Shown piece by piece: positions 35,814 to 43,985 of a DNA stretch of 64,000 bases; the first letter of the stretch is position 1, and every line of letters begins with the position of its first letter. Under the pieces are notes generated by a model that had not been told where the DNA came from, searched no databases, and saw only the letters and a list, made by a program, of their open reading frames with translations. The translations under genes and the position numbers were made by a program. The DNA comes from Alkalibacter rhizosphaerae (GTDB lineage Bacteria; Bacillota; Clostridia; Eubacteriales; Alkalibacteraceae): positions 992,001-1,056,000 of the forward strand of contig NZ_CP071444.1 of the NCBI RefSeq assembly GCF_017352215.1. The letters run 5' to 3'.

Positions 35814-36485
35814 CTAAAATTCCGACGGCAAAATCAGCCGTTTGCTCTTCTGCATCCTCCGCAGACTCTCCAAGGTTTCCACATTTTGTTCTTTTAGGGC
35901 TTCCAGGGCAAGAAGGAATACTTCCGCAGATAAAATGGCATCTTCCAATGCATGGTGTTCCACCAGGATGCTGCACTCCAGAAATTCGGCGATGTGGAAT
36001 AGGCTCTTGTTTTCCAGTCCGGGGTAGACCAGGGAAACGATCTCCCTGGTATCCAGCCATTTGTTCATCCAATCGGGGGCAATGGACGGTTTCTTTAAAA
36101 AGGACAAGTCAAAGGTGATCGCGTGTCCGATGGCTACAGGATTTTCCGTATCCCGTATGCTCCAATCCACAAACTCCTTCATCACCGATTCAAAGTCGGG
36201 GGCCGATGCTACGGCATCATCATCGATACCCGTCAATTCTCTGACCACTTGGGGGATCTCCTTGTCGGGATTCACCAAAGTATAAAAAGCATCCTCCCGA
36301 AGGATCTTTCCGTTTTTGATTTTTACGGCTCCCAGGGAGATGATCCGATCTCCCCGTTGTACGTGAAAGCCTGTGGTCTCCACGTCCAAGGCAATAAAAT
36401 CCCGTTCCAGCAAGATCTTCTGCCTGGATGTTTTCTTTTGTGCATTGTTCTCTCCCCATTGCTGGAAAAAATTGCGGATCCCCAC
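35814..36485 (-). CDS. DnaQ-like 3'-5' exonuclease
   Basis: A 223-residue DEDDh exonuclease. Exo I reads FIALDVETTGF, exo II includes GHAITFDLSFL, and the catalytic His-x5-Asp of exo III is HALEDA. This matches the epsilon-like proteins that accompany the DUF294 and symporter genes in other bacteria rather than the polymerase III proofreading subunit itself. The start is GTG and shares one base with the TAG stop of acetyl-CoA synthetase (TAGTG), after a GAGGAGG site. Its role in acetate metabolism, if any, is unknown. Confidence 0.88.
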   Translation of the reverse strand: MGIRNFFQQWGENNAQKKTSRQKILLERDFIALDVETTGFHVQRGDRIISLGAVKIKNGKILREDAFYTLVNPDKEIPQVVRELTGIDDDAVASAPDFESVMKEFVDWSIRDTENPVAIGHAITFDLSFLKKPSIAPDWMNKWLDTREIVSLVYPGLENKSLFHIAEFLECSILVEHHALEDAILSAEVFLLALEALKEQNVETLESLRRMQKSKRLILPSEF

Positions 36486-38383
36486 TACTTTCCTCCTCGA
36501 ATCATCAATTCATCAATGACCGTCACATCCAAAAGAGTGCTGGTATCCCCCAATTCCCGGCCTTCCGCCACATCTCGGAGAAGTCGGCGCATTATTTTCC
36601 CGCCTCTGGTCTTTGGGAGGTTCTTTGTAAAATACACCCGCTCCGGTTTGGCAAAAGAACCGATCTCCTCGACGATCCGTTCTACGATCTCCTGCTCCAA
36701 TGCTTCGCTTGGGGAAGCCCCCTCCGTCAATGTGACAAAAATGCAGACGGCACTTCTCTTGTTTTTGTCGTTCATGCCGATGGCTGCCGCTTCGGAAGCC
36801 AAAGGATGCATCAATACGGCACTTTCCAGTTCTGCACTGCCCAACCGGTAACCGCTGACGTTGATCACATCGTCCACCCGGCCTGAGATCCAGTAATAGC
36901 CGTCTTCGTCCACATACGCGCCGTCTCCCGTATAGAAAGCTCCATCAAAAACGGACCAGTAGGTGTCCAAAAACTTCTGGGTGTCCTTGTAAATATTTCG
37001 AATCATGGACGGCCAGGGTTTTTTGATCACCAGATATCCGTTTCTTCCTCTGGGAACGGGCCGGCCTTCATCGTCCACCACTTCCGCAGCGATCCCCGGA
37101 AGGGGCGTTGCCACCGAACCGGGTTTCAAGGACGTCATCCCGGGCAGTGGGGAGATCATGATGGATCCCGTCTCCGTCTGCCACCAAGTGTCTACAATGG
37201 GACAACGACCCTTCCCCACTTCTTCATAAAACCAGGTCCATGCTTCCGGATTCATGGTCTCCCCAACAGAACCCAACAATCGCAAAGTGGAGATGTCATG
37301 GTCGGCAAACCATTTGTTTCCCCACTTCATGAACATTCGAACAGCCGTTGGCGAAGTATAGAATATGGAAACCCCGTATTTTTCGATGATTTCCCAGATT
37401 CGGTCCTTCTGCGGAAAATCGGGAGCTCCTTCATATAAGATCACCGTGGCTCCATTGGACAAGGGACCATACACCGTATAACTGTGGCCGGTGATCCATT
37501 CGATGTCTCCGGCGCACCAATAGACATCCTCTTCCTTGATGTCCAGGACACTGTAATGGGTGGAGCTGGCTCCGGTCAAGTATCCTCCCGTCGTATGGAC
37601 CACCCCCTTGGGTTTACCCGTGGCACCGCTGGTATATTTGATAAAGAGAGTATCCTCCGAATCCATGACTTCCGCTTCGCAGTGGTTATCTGCATAATTC
37701 ATCAACTCATGATACCAGTGATCCCGATTTCTCTTCATTCGGATGGCATTTGCTACTCTGGAAACCACTACTACCGTTTCCACCGACGGACATTCTTCCA
37801 GGGCTTCATCCACCTTGTCTTTTGTACGGATCACTTCTCCCCGACGCCAATATCCATCCGCTGTCAACAGTATTTTGGATTGGCTGTCCTTGATCCGTTC
37901 CGCTAGTGCGTGCGGTGCGAATCCCCCAAAAACCAGGCTGTGTATGGCTCCGATCCTGGCGCATGCCAACATTGCCACAACGGCTTCCGTCATGACCGGC
38001 AAGTAGATGGTGACAATGTCCCCTTTTTCGACCCCCAATTCCTTGAGCACGTTGGCGAATTTGGAGGTTTCCCGGTGCAGATCCTTGTAGGTCATGACCT
38101 TTTGGTCTCCCGGTTCCCCTTCAAAAATCAAGGCTGCCTTATTTTTTCTCCAGCTCATCAAATGACGATCCAAACAGTTGTAAGAAGCATTGATCTTGCC
38201 ATTGACGAACCATTTGACAAAAGGAAACTCCCCTTCCAGCACCTGATCCCAAGGTGCAAACCAATCCAACCGGGAAGCCTGCTCTTCCCAGAATTGCAAA
38301 TCGTCGAATACTTCTCGTTCCGTAGTATAGTTGGCCTGTTGTACGAATGCATCTTGGGGCGGGTAAATTTTTCGTGGAACCAT
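36485..38383 (-). CDS. acsA: Acetyl-CoA synthetase (AMP-forming)
   Basis: A 632-residue enzyme that makes acetyl-CoA from acetate, ATP and CoA. It has the AMP-binding motif YTSGATGKPKGVVHT, the adenylate region DTWWQTETGS, and the C-terminal lysine of PKTRGGKIMRR that is acetylated to switch the enzyme off. The start follows CCAGGAGGTCGTATAC. Anaerobes often use acetate kinase instead, so this suggests high-affinity acetate scavenging, in line with the symporter genes downstream. No deacetylase or acetyltransferase partner is adjacent. Confidence 0.95.
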   Translation of the reverse strand: MVPRKIYPPQDAFVQQANYTTEREVFDDLQFWEEQASRLDWFAPWDQVLEGEFPFVKWFVNGKINASYNCLDRHLMSWRKNKAALIFEGEPGDQKVMTYKDLHRETSKFANVLKELGVEKGDIVTIYLPVMTEAVVAMLACARIGAIHSLVFGGFAPHALAERIKDSQSKILLTADGYWRRGEVIRTKDKVDEALEECPSVETVVVVSRVANAIRMKRNRDHWYHELMNYADNHCEAEVMDSEDTLFIKYTSGATGKPKGVVHTTGGYLTGASSTHYSVLDIKEEDVYWCAGDIEWITGHSYTVYGPLSNGATVILYEGAPDFPQKDRIWEIIEKYGVSIFYTSPTAVRMFMKWGNKWFADHDISTLRLLGSVGETMNPEAWTWFYEEVGKGRCPIVDTWWQTETGSIMISPLPGMTSLKPGSVATPLPGIAAEVVDDEGRPVPRGRNGYLVIKKPWPSMIRNIYKDTQKFLDTYWSVFDGAFYTGDGAYVDEDGYYWISGRVDDVINVSGYRLGSAELESAVLMHPLASEAAAIGMNDKNKRSAVCIFVTLTEGASPSEALEQEIVERIVEEIGSFAKPERVYFTKNLPKTRGGKIMRRLLRDVAEGRELGDTSTLLDVTVIDELMIRGGK

Positions 38384-38511
38384 GTATACGACCTCCTGGA
38401 AATTTCTCATTTGCTTACATTATACTGTTTTTTTGCCGGAATTACAGCAAAGGCAGACCAAAGGTATTTCCCTCTTGCTGAAAGGCAAGTATCCGAAGAT
38501 GAACGGTCAAA

Positions 38512-38541
38512 GATCCCGGCGGGATGAAAACCGCCGGGATC
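38512..38541 (-). terminator. GC-rich terminator hairpin
   Basis: GATCCCGGCGG pairs perfectly with CCGCCGGGATC around an eight-base loop. The T-tract on the minus strand is short (TTT), so termination may be partial. It lies 18 bases past the flavoprotein stop codon. Confidence 0.65.
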
Positions 38542-38558
38542 CAAATATTTGATGTATC

Positions 38559-40127
38559 TTATTTGTTTTCTTCCAAAATAGTATCTGTCGCTTCTCTCGC
38601 CCACACCAAGGCTCGGCCATGGCTGTTGCCATTGAGCAAGAGTGGATAGTCCACTCCGTACAGACCGCCGGAAACGTTACCCACTGCCAGCAGACCGGGA
38701 ATGGGTCGATCGTTTTTGTCCATGACGCGCATCTTTGGATCGATAATGACGCCTCCATGGACATTCAACAGGGCAGGTCCCCATTTCAGTGCATAGTAAG
38801 GGGGTTTGTCGATGCTGGTGAGCAGCTCCGGACGTTTGCCATAGTCCAGATCTTTTCCCTGCTGGTACAGCTCGTTGTATCGTGCTACTGTTGCTTTCAA
38901 GTTTTCCACCGGCACTTCCATCTGTTCCGCCAGTTCTTCCAGGGTATCCGCTTTAAAGCAGGTGCCTTTTTTCACGTATCGTTCGATGGCTTGGTCGATG
39001 CCGTTGTCCTTGCTCCATTCCTGACCGTAGATGGCGCCCAAAGGTTCGCTGAATTGTCCGCCGGCAATGTTGACCCGTTCTCCTACCTCGTCGAACCACT
39101 TGGCATCAAAGATGGAGTAGGCCCAATCCCCTTCCGGCTGCATCAGGCAGCGAATGGCTTTTGCCTGGACCCAGGTGTCCTCGTTCATGAAGCGTTTTCC
39201 CTGTCGGTTCACGTGAAGGAAGAAGAAGGCATACAGGGAATAGGCGATCAAATGAAGGGATAATGCCCACGCCGGATCTTCAAAAGCCGCTCCGGCCCAG
39301 TAAGCCATTTTATGTCCGTCACCCGTGTTGAGTCCCGGAGGATAATATCCGTTTCGCTTGGGCTTCAGACCCAAAGGAGAGAAAGCTTCCAACATTTCCG
39401 GATTGCCTCCGATGTCTCCCGTTGCCAGAACAACGGCCTTGTTCCCGCGATACCGGCGATACTTTCCGTCTTCTCCCTTGGCGATGAAGGCCACCACCCG
39501 GTCTCCCTCTTTTTCCAATTGCTCCACCCGGGTATTTCGAACGATCTGATTCCCCCCGGCGAGGATCTTATCCTGCAAGATCTCGCACATGAGCATGGCA
39601 CCGTTGTATTTGTATCTGCTGTTTTCCGTTCGTACAATGAAATGGGTCCCCGCATACTCCGTAAAGTCCGGTCCCTTGTAGTTGCCGCCAAACAAGAGAG
39701 GGATCACTTCTCCTTCGGCCAGGTCCAGCAACCACTCAAAAGCCTCTTCGCTTTTGTTGATGTAGAGCCAAAGAAGATCTTCATTGACCCTGCTGCCGCA
39801 AATGCGCATCCAATCCCTGGCAAATTGTTCCTTGTCGATCGTGATGCCGTGTTCCCGCATGACCCTGGAATCCAGGGAGGCGATATGGGCGCCTCTGGCT
39901 ACCAAACCCTTGTATTTTTCTACAACGATGACGCTGAGTCCCTGTTCCGTACATCGAGCTCCCGTTCCAAGACCGGCGATCCCTCCACCGACGATTGCCA
40001 CATCGGCTTCCAGGGTCTCTACGATCTCTTCTTCCGGAATGGGTGCCGGTATGGTTTCCCAAGAGTACTTTTTCTTCTCTTCCTTGGCATTGCTTTTAGC
40101 GGTTTCGATGAAATCCATCATGGGCAT
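38559..40127 (-). CDS. Soluble flavoprotein reductase (fumarate-reductase-like FAD protein)
   Basis: A 522-residue FAD protein of the FAD_binding_2 group. The dinucleotide fold reads DVAIVGGGIAGLGTGARC (about residues 42-59); later parts include ATGDIGG and the C-terminal GNVSGGLYG. The capping region differs from standard succinate dehydrogenase. There is no signal peptide, heme motif or FMN-attachment site, and no iron-sulfur or membrane partner gene adjoins, so it must take electrons from a soluble donor. Reduction of an enoate, or oxidation of an organic acid, is likely but unspecified. It is followed by a GC-rich hairpin. Confidence 0.82.
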   Translation of the reverse strand: MPMMDFIETAKSNAKEEKKKYSWETIPAPIPEEEIVETLEADVAIVGGGIAGLGTGARCTEQGLSVIVVEKYKGLVARGAHIASLDSRVMREHGITIDKEQFARDWMRICGSRVNEDLLWLYINKSEEAFEWLLDLAEGEVIPLLFGGNYKGPDFTEYAGTHFIVRTENSRYKYNGAMLMCEILQDKILAGGNQIVRNTRVEQLEKEGDRVVAFIAKGEDGKYRRYRGNKAVVLATGDIGGNPEMLEAFSPLGLKPKRNGYYPPGLNTGDGHKMAYWAGAAFEDPAWALSLHLIAYSLYAFFFLHVNRQGKRFMNEDTWVQAKAIRCLMQPEGDWAYSIFDAKWFDEVGERVNIAGGQFSEPLGAIYGQEWSKDNGIDQAIERYVKKGTCFKADTLEELAEQMEVPVENLKATVARYNELYQQGKDLDYGKRPELLTSIDKPPYYALKWGPALLNVHGGVIIDPKMRVMDKNDRPIPGLLAVGNVSGGLYGVDYPLLLNGNSHGRALVWAREATDTILEENK

Positions 40128-40201
40128 TGCACCTACTTTTCTTTAGATTTTATAATAATGATATTTCTTATTATATCATCCGGTACGACGTTCTTTAATC
40201 C

Positions 40202-40789
40202 CTAATTTTGAATTTTGTCAATTTTTTTATCCTTTTTTGTCCATCGCTCAAAGAGGAGCACCATCCATCCAAATGCAAGAAAGAACATGGCCCTCTGCCA
40301 TATTCCTGCTAGAGAAGATACTCGAAAAATCAAAAGAGAAAGAAGAATGGACGCCAAACCCATGAGAATGGCCCCTATCCGATCCTCCTTTTCTTTCTCG
40401 ATAAAAGCGACAGAAATGGCGAATAGGGTGAACGCAGTTCCCACAACGGAAGCAAAAATAGAATGAAGCTGGTCTTCCAACATGTTGAAGGAAAGACCTT
40501 CCACAATAGGGCGATGCTGAAATATACCCGTCCCCATCAGTGCCAAGCCGAAGACGATCAGGGCGATCCGCTGAAACCAATATCCATTAAAGGCACGCCA
40601 ACCCGACAGGATGGTGGCCGATCCCAACAACAGGAAGGTGGCGTTCATAATCCATGCCAGCGGTGCATGCTGGGCTCCCAAATGACTGGTGGTGTTTAGC
40701 AGAATGCGATATTCATCTACGCTGAAGGAAGGGAGAACCAAAGATACTCCAATCAACAGAACAAACGCAAGTTTCAACAGGCGGTTCAT
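40202..40789 (-). CDS. DUF998-type membrane protein
   Basis: A 195-residue protein with about six membrane helices, resembling DUF998 proteins; SSHLGAQHAPLAWIMNATF-like and HRPIVEG segments fit that family's first and third loops. Function unknown. It starts within the stop codon of the upstream DUF5655 gene (ATGA overlap), so both are made together. Confidence 0.72.
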   Translation of the reverse strand: MNRLLKLAFVLLIGVSLVLPSFSVDEYRILLNTTSHLGAQHAPLAWIMNATFLLLGSATILSGWRAFNGYWFQRIALIVFGLALMGTGIFQHRPIVEGLSFNMLEDQLHSIFASVVGTAFTLFAISVAFIEKEKEDRIGAILMGLASILLSLLIFRVSSLAGIWQRAMFFLAFGWMVLLFERWTKKDKKIDKIQN

Positions 40790-41166
40790 TTGTTCACCAT
40801 CCATTCGTGAGCTTCCAAAATCCATCCCATGAGTTCCTCATCCAGCTCCGTTTCTTTGCTTACGATGGTGTGATGGGTCCAGCGACCGGGATAAGGTTCT
40901 ACTGCTTCAATCAAACGAGAATGGCGGATCTCATGATCCAATCCAAATGACACCACCAGGTATTCTTCCGGTCGTCCCTTGATCCCATCCCGGATGGGCA
41001 GCCATACCCAGCAAAAAGGCCGAGGATCACAAAAACTGATCTGACTTTTTTGTACTTTAAAAAAAAGCGAGCCATATCGTTGTCTCAACATCCCATCCAA
41101 TGTCAGGAAGAGGGATTTCAGCTGCGGCTTTTTCGCAAAAAAAAGATCCAATTTTTCTTGATCCAC
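40786..41166 (-). CDS. DUF5655-type small protein
   Basis: A 126-residue soluble protein. KVQKSQISFCDPRPF and the later VEPYPGRWTHHTIV match the DUF5655 pattern, a family of unknown function common in Bacillota. The C-terminus is a helical stretch, ELDEELMGWILEAHEW. It lies 30 bases after the flavodoxin gene and overlaps the DUF998 gene, so it seems part of the same transcript. Confidence 0.75.
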   Translation of the reverse strand: MDQEKLDLFFAKKPQLKSLFLTLDGMLRQRYGSLFFKVQKSQISFCDPRPFCWVWLPIRDGIKGRPEEYLVVSFGLDHEIRHSRLIEAVEPYPGRWTHHTIVSKETELDEELMGWILEAHEWMVNK

Positions 41167-41196
41167 CAGCGTTCACCTCCAATTCTACATCCACTT

Positions 41197-41682
41197 TTAA
41201 GATTTCACCGAAGCCAGGACCTGCCCTGCAAAAGACTCCGCATCCCTAATATCCTTTGCATCCGGATGCCCCTGGGCCTGTTTCCCCATCCAATGGAATA
41301 CTTTCTTGTCCGAAAATTCCCTGGCGTCAAAGCTTCCCTTGCAGGCAAAACTACCCATCACTTTTGCCCTTTTTGTGCGCAACAACCTGATCAACCGGTT
41401 GTTGTAGAACTTCATGCCAACACCACTGGTGGAAAAAACAAAAACATTCTGTTCCTGCAGATCCCAGGCTTCCACGGCTCGAAACAACTTTTTGGACATG
41501 CTTTCCCGGTATACTCCCGATCCGATCCCGATCAGGTCGTACTCTCCCGGATCCATGCTGGAATCTGAAACTGCTGCAAGAGGCATCGCTTTCCCACCGA
41601 CCTTTGTCGCCATGGCTTCTGCGATCCTTGCTGTATTGCTTCTATAGTTGGAGCAGTAGACGATCAATATTTTCAGATCCAT
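41197..41682 (-). CDS. Flavodoxin-family protein
   Basis: A 161-residue flavodoxin-like protein. The FMN phosphate loop is VYCSNYRSNTARIAEAM (about residues 8-24), a variant of the T/SxTGNT motif, and GIGSGVYRESM supplies the second flavin loop. The ATG lies in TGATG, sharing one base with the stop of the radical SAM gene. Translational coupling suggests that it donates electrons to that enzyme, since many radical SAM enzymes need a flavodoxin. This partnership is inference. Confidence 0.82.
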   Translation of the reverse strand: MDLKILIVYCSNYRSNTARIAEAMATKVGGKAMPLAAVSDSSMDPGEYDLIGIGSGVYRESMSKKLFRAVEAWDLQEQNVFVFSTSGVGMKFYNNRLIRLLRTKRAKVMGSFACKGSFDAREFSDKKVFHWMGKQAQGHPDAKDIRDAESFAGQVLASVKS

Positions 41683-42806
41683 CAAAACATCATCTCTCCC
41701 GGTTTGTACCCCTCCGGCAGTTCTTCTTCCTGCAAAAATTCGAAATTTTCATCCCTCAGGATCGGCAAAAATGCTTCATAGGGGATCCTGGTGAATTCGC
41801 AGGCGTAATTGCTGCCGCCAAATGACATTCCGTTTTTGGCCCCCAGGTTCAGTCCCCGTGCAAACTTGGTGTCGTTGGAACAGTCATGGACGACCATGTC
41901 CCACTTTTCCTCCACTGCCTTTTTCATGAATTGCAAGGTCCCTTCTCTGCTCCAAATTGGCGAAATATAACCATGTCTGGAAATGTACATGTTCTCCCCT
42001 TCATAATTATGGATGTTGTTCCCGTTCAAATGGAGTTCGGCACAATTGATGAAGTCGATCCCCGTATCTAAAATTTCTTGTTTTTTCTCAAAAAAAGTCT
42101 GATAGAATTCCGAAGTCATGGGCGTTTCGATCCCCACATTGGGGATGAAGGCCTTCGCCAATTTCATGTTTTCGATCACCTTGTCGGAAACATTGGTGGC
42201 TCCCAGATTGAAGCGGATCTCATCCAGACCTGCCTCCCCCAAGGTCTTCAGGTTTTCCTTTGTGGCAAGGGTGCCGTTGGTGTACATGTGCTGATGGATC
42301 CCGGCTTTCTTGAACTTGCGTATGATCGGGTAGTATTTTTCGATTTCCATGAAGGGTTCCAGGTATACGTAGGAAATGCCTGTTGGTTTTTCCTGGATCG
42401 AGAGGAGAAGATCCATGTCCTTTTCGTAGAATTTTGTGCCCCCGATCTCCCACAATCCTTCCCCCACGGGTGGTTGATCTTCCAATTCCCCATAGTTGTA
42501 GCAAAACTTGCAGACGATGTTGCACCGGTTGGTCTTGCGAACAGCACTTAGCCCGGTCCCCGTCAGGCAGGAACGGCAACCCGGCGGGAATTTGCTTCCG
42601 TCCCCTACATACAGGGTCCGGTTGTCCAAGTTTTTCAAATCCTGTATTTCCGATATGAGTTTTTCATGTCGATGATTTACCACCGCTTCGATCTGTGCAA
42701 AGGTGGCATAAACGATCTCCTGCTGTCGAACCATCAGTTCCTCCTCTTCCGGCAGCATGCTAAAAAATTCAAACCAGGTCAATGCGTCTTTCTTTGATAT
42801 TTTCAC
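41682..42806 (-). CDS. Radical SAM protein of unknown reaction
   Basis: A 374-residue enzyme. The radical SAM cluster motif is Cys95-x3-Cys99-x2-Cys102 in NRCNIVCKFCYNY. A further pair, Cys77 and Cys80 in PPGCRSC, lies just before it and could bind another cluster or zinc. The barrel continues with YVYLEPFME and MYTNGT, the usual SAM-binding strands. I choose a GTG start six bases after GGGAGG; the longer reading overlaps the previous gene. It has no PFL-activase features (short length, ferredoxin insert), so it is not an obvious activator for the glycyl radical enzyme. Confidence 0.85.
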   Translation of the reverse strand: MKISKKDALTWFEFFSMLPEEEELMVRQQEIVYATFAQIEAVVNHRHEKLISEIQDLKNLDNRTLYVGDGSKFPPGCRSCLTGTGLSAVRKTNRCNIVCKFCYNYGELEDQPPVGEGLWEIGGTKFYEKDMDLLLSIQEKPTGISYVYLEPFMEIEKYYPIIRKFKKAGIHQHMYTNGTLATKENLKTLGEAGLDEIRFNLGATNVSDKVIENMKLAKAFIPNVGIETPMTSEFYQTFFEKKQEILDTGIDFINCAELHLNGNNIHNYEGENMYISRHGYISPIWSREGTLQFMKKAVEEKWDMVVHDCSNDTKFARGLNLGAKNGMSFGGSNYACEFTRIPYEAFLPILRDENFEFLQEEELPEGYKPGEMMF

Positions 42807-42846
42807 TTGTGTCCTCCCATTATCAACGATGTGATCCTTGGATATC

Positions 42847-43176
42847 TTACCCCAACTTGTCTCCTTTTTCAACAGGCTGTTCCGGCTGGATCAATACCAC
42901 TCCTTGTTTGGAATAGGTTCCCAGCACCAGTACCTCCGAGAGAAAATTTGCGATCTGTCTGGGTGGAAAGTTCACAACGCAAAGAACCTGCTTTCCCAGC
43001 AAATCATCCAGTCCATAACATTCGGTGATCTGGGCGCTGGATTTCTTGATCCCTATTGCTTCTCCCAGGTCGATCCACAACTTGTAGGCCGGTTTTTTCG
43101 CATCCTCAAAAACTTCCGCCTTGACGATTTCTCCGACCCTTATATCCAATGCCAAAAAATCTTCGATTGCTGCCAT
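42847..43176 (-). CDS. csaA: CsaA-like tRNA-binding-fold protein
   Basis: A 109-residue OB-fold protein of the tRNA-binding family. DIRVGEIVKAEVFEDAKKPAY-like opening, GIKKSSAQIT and the ending GVVLIQPEQPVEKGDKLG match CsaA, a small chaperone-like protein linked to secretion in Bacillus. The same fold occurs at the C-terminus of methionyl-tRNA synthetase, but the length here is that of the free-standing protein. The start follows GGAAGGAAGA. Confidence 0.88.
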   Translation of the reverse strand: MAAIEDFLALDIRVGEIVKAEVFEDAKKPAYKLWIDLGEAIGIKKSSAQITECYGLDDLLGKQVLCVVNFPPRQIANFLSEVLVLGTYSKQGVVLIQPEQPVEKGDKLG

Positions 43177-43239
43177 TCTTCCTTCCTTTCCATCCCTTTT
43201 CTTCAAGTTTACTTCGTCTCTACTTTAAGCTTACTCCCT

Positions 43240-43950
43240 CTACTCCTTTGGTTTAAACGTCCATCCCTCATCTCCGGAATAGATCATCTGCTTGGTCATG
43301 CCCCCATCAATGCAGATGTTTTCCCCGGTGATAAATCCGGCTTTCTTAGAACACAGGAAGAGGACCATGTTGGCAATGTCCAAAGGATCCCCCACACGAT
43401 GCACCGGATGCTGCAAGGCGTCCGGCCCGTTGTATTTGGTAAAATTCGTATCGATCCAACCAGGAGAAACGGAGTTCACCCGAACTTTCCCGGCCAAGGT
43501 GACGGCCAGGGCATGGGTCAAGGCAGAGATCCCTCCCTTAGCCGCCGTATAACTTTCCGTGTTCGCCTGGCTCATCCGGTCCCTGGAAGAGGATATATTG
43601 ACGATGGATGCTCCAGGCGCAAAATGATCCCGAAAAAGTTTTGTCAGGAAAAAGGGTGCAGTGACTCCGACCCGGAGCGCTTCGTTGAATTGTTCATAGG
43701 AACAATCCTCCAGCCCCTTCATCCGGGGCAGGGCGTTGTTGATGAGGTGATCCACCTTGCCGTGATCGGCGATCACCTTTTTGGCAAAAGCAAGAAGATC
43801 CTCCTCTTTTGACACATCTCCCACAAAATACGGATTTTCTTTTACATCGATGATGCACACAGCAGCTCCATTCTTTTCAAATTCTTCCGCCATGGTCTTT
43901 CCAATGCCACTGGCTCCACCAGTGATGACCACTACCTGGTCTGTGAACAC
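43240..43950 (-). CDS. Short-chain dehydrogenase/reductase
   Basis: A 236-residue NAD(P)-dependent oxidoreductase of the classical SDR type: cofactor motif TGGASGIGKTM near the start, INNALP (a variant of NNAG), catalytic Ser in NISSSRD and the YxxxK pair in SYTAAKGG. An acidic residue after strand 2 (CIIDVKE) favours NAD. I choose the GTG start behind AAGGGGGCG; another GTG nine codons upstream has a weaker site. Substrate not identifiable. Confidence 0.88.
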   Translation of the reverse strand: MFTDQVVVITGGASGIGKTMAEEFEKNGAAVCIIDVKENPYFVGDVSKEEDLLAFAKKVIADHGKVDHLINNALPRMKGLEDCSYEQFNEALRVGVTAPFFLTKLFRDHFAPGASIVNISSSRDRMSQANTESYTAAKGGISALTHALAVTLAGKVRVNSVSPGWIDTNFTKYNGPDALQHPVHRVGDPLDIANMVLFLCSKKAGFITGENICIDGGMTKQMIYSGDEGWTFKPKE

Positions 43951-43985
43951 GGCATGTCGCCCCCTTCTATCGATCACTCTTCATT

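Noticed and set aside
41682-42806. Radical SAM protein as activase for the glycyl radical enzyme
   Set aside because: It is 23 kb away, lacks the activase layout and ferredoxin insert, and is coupled to a flavodoxin gene instead.
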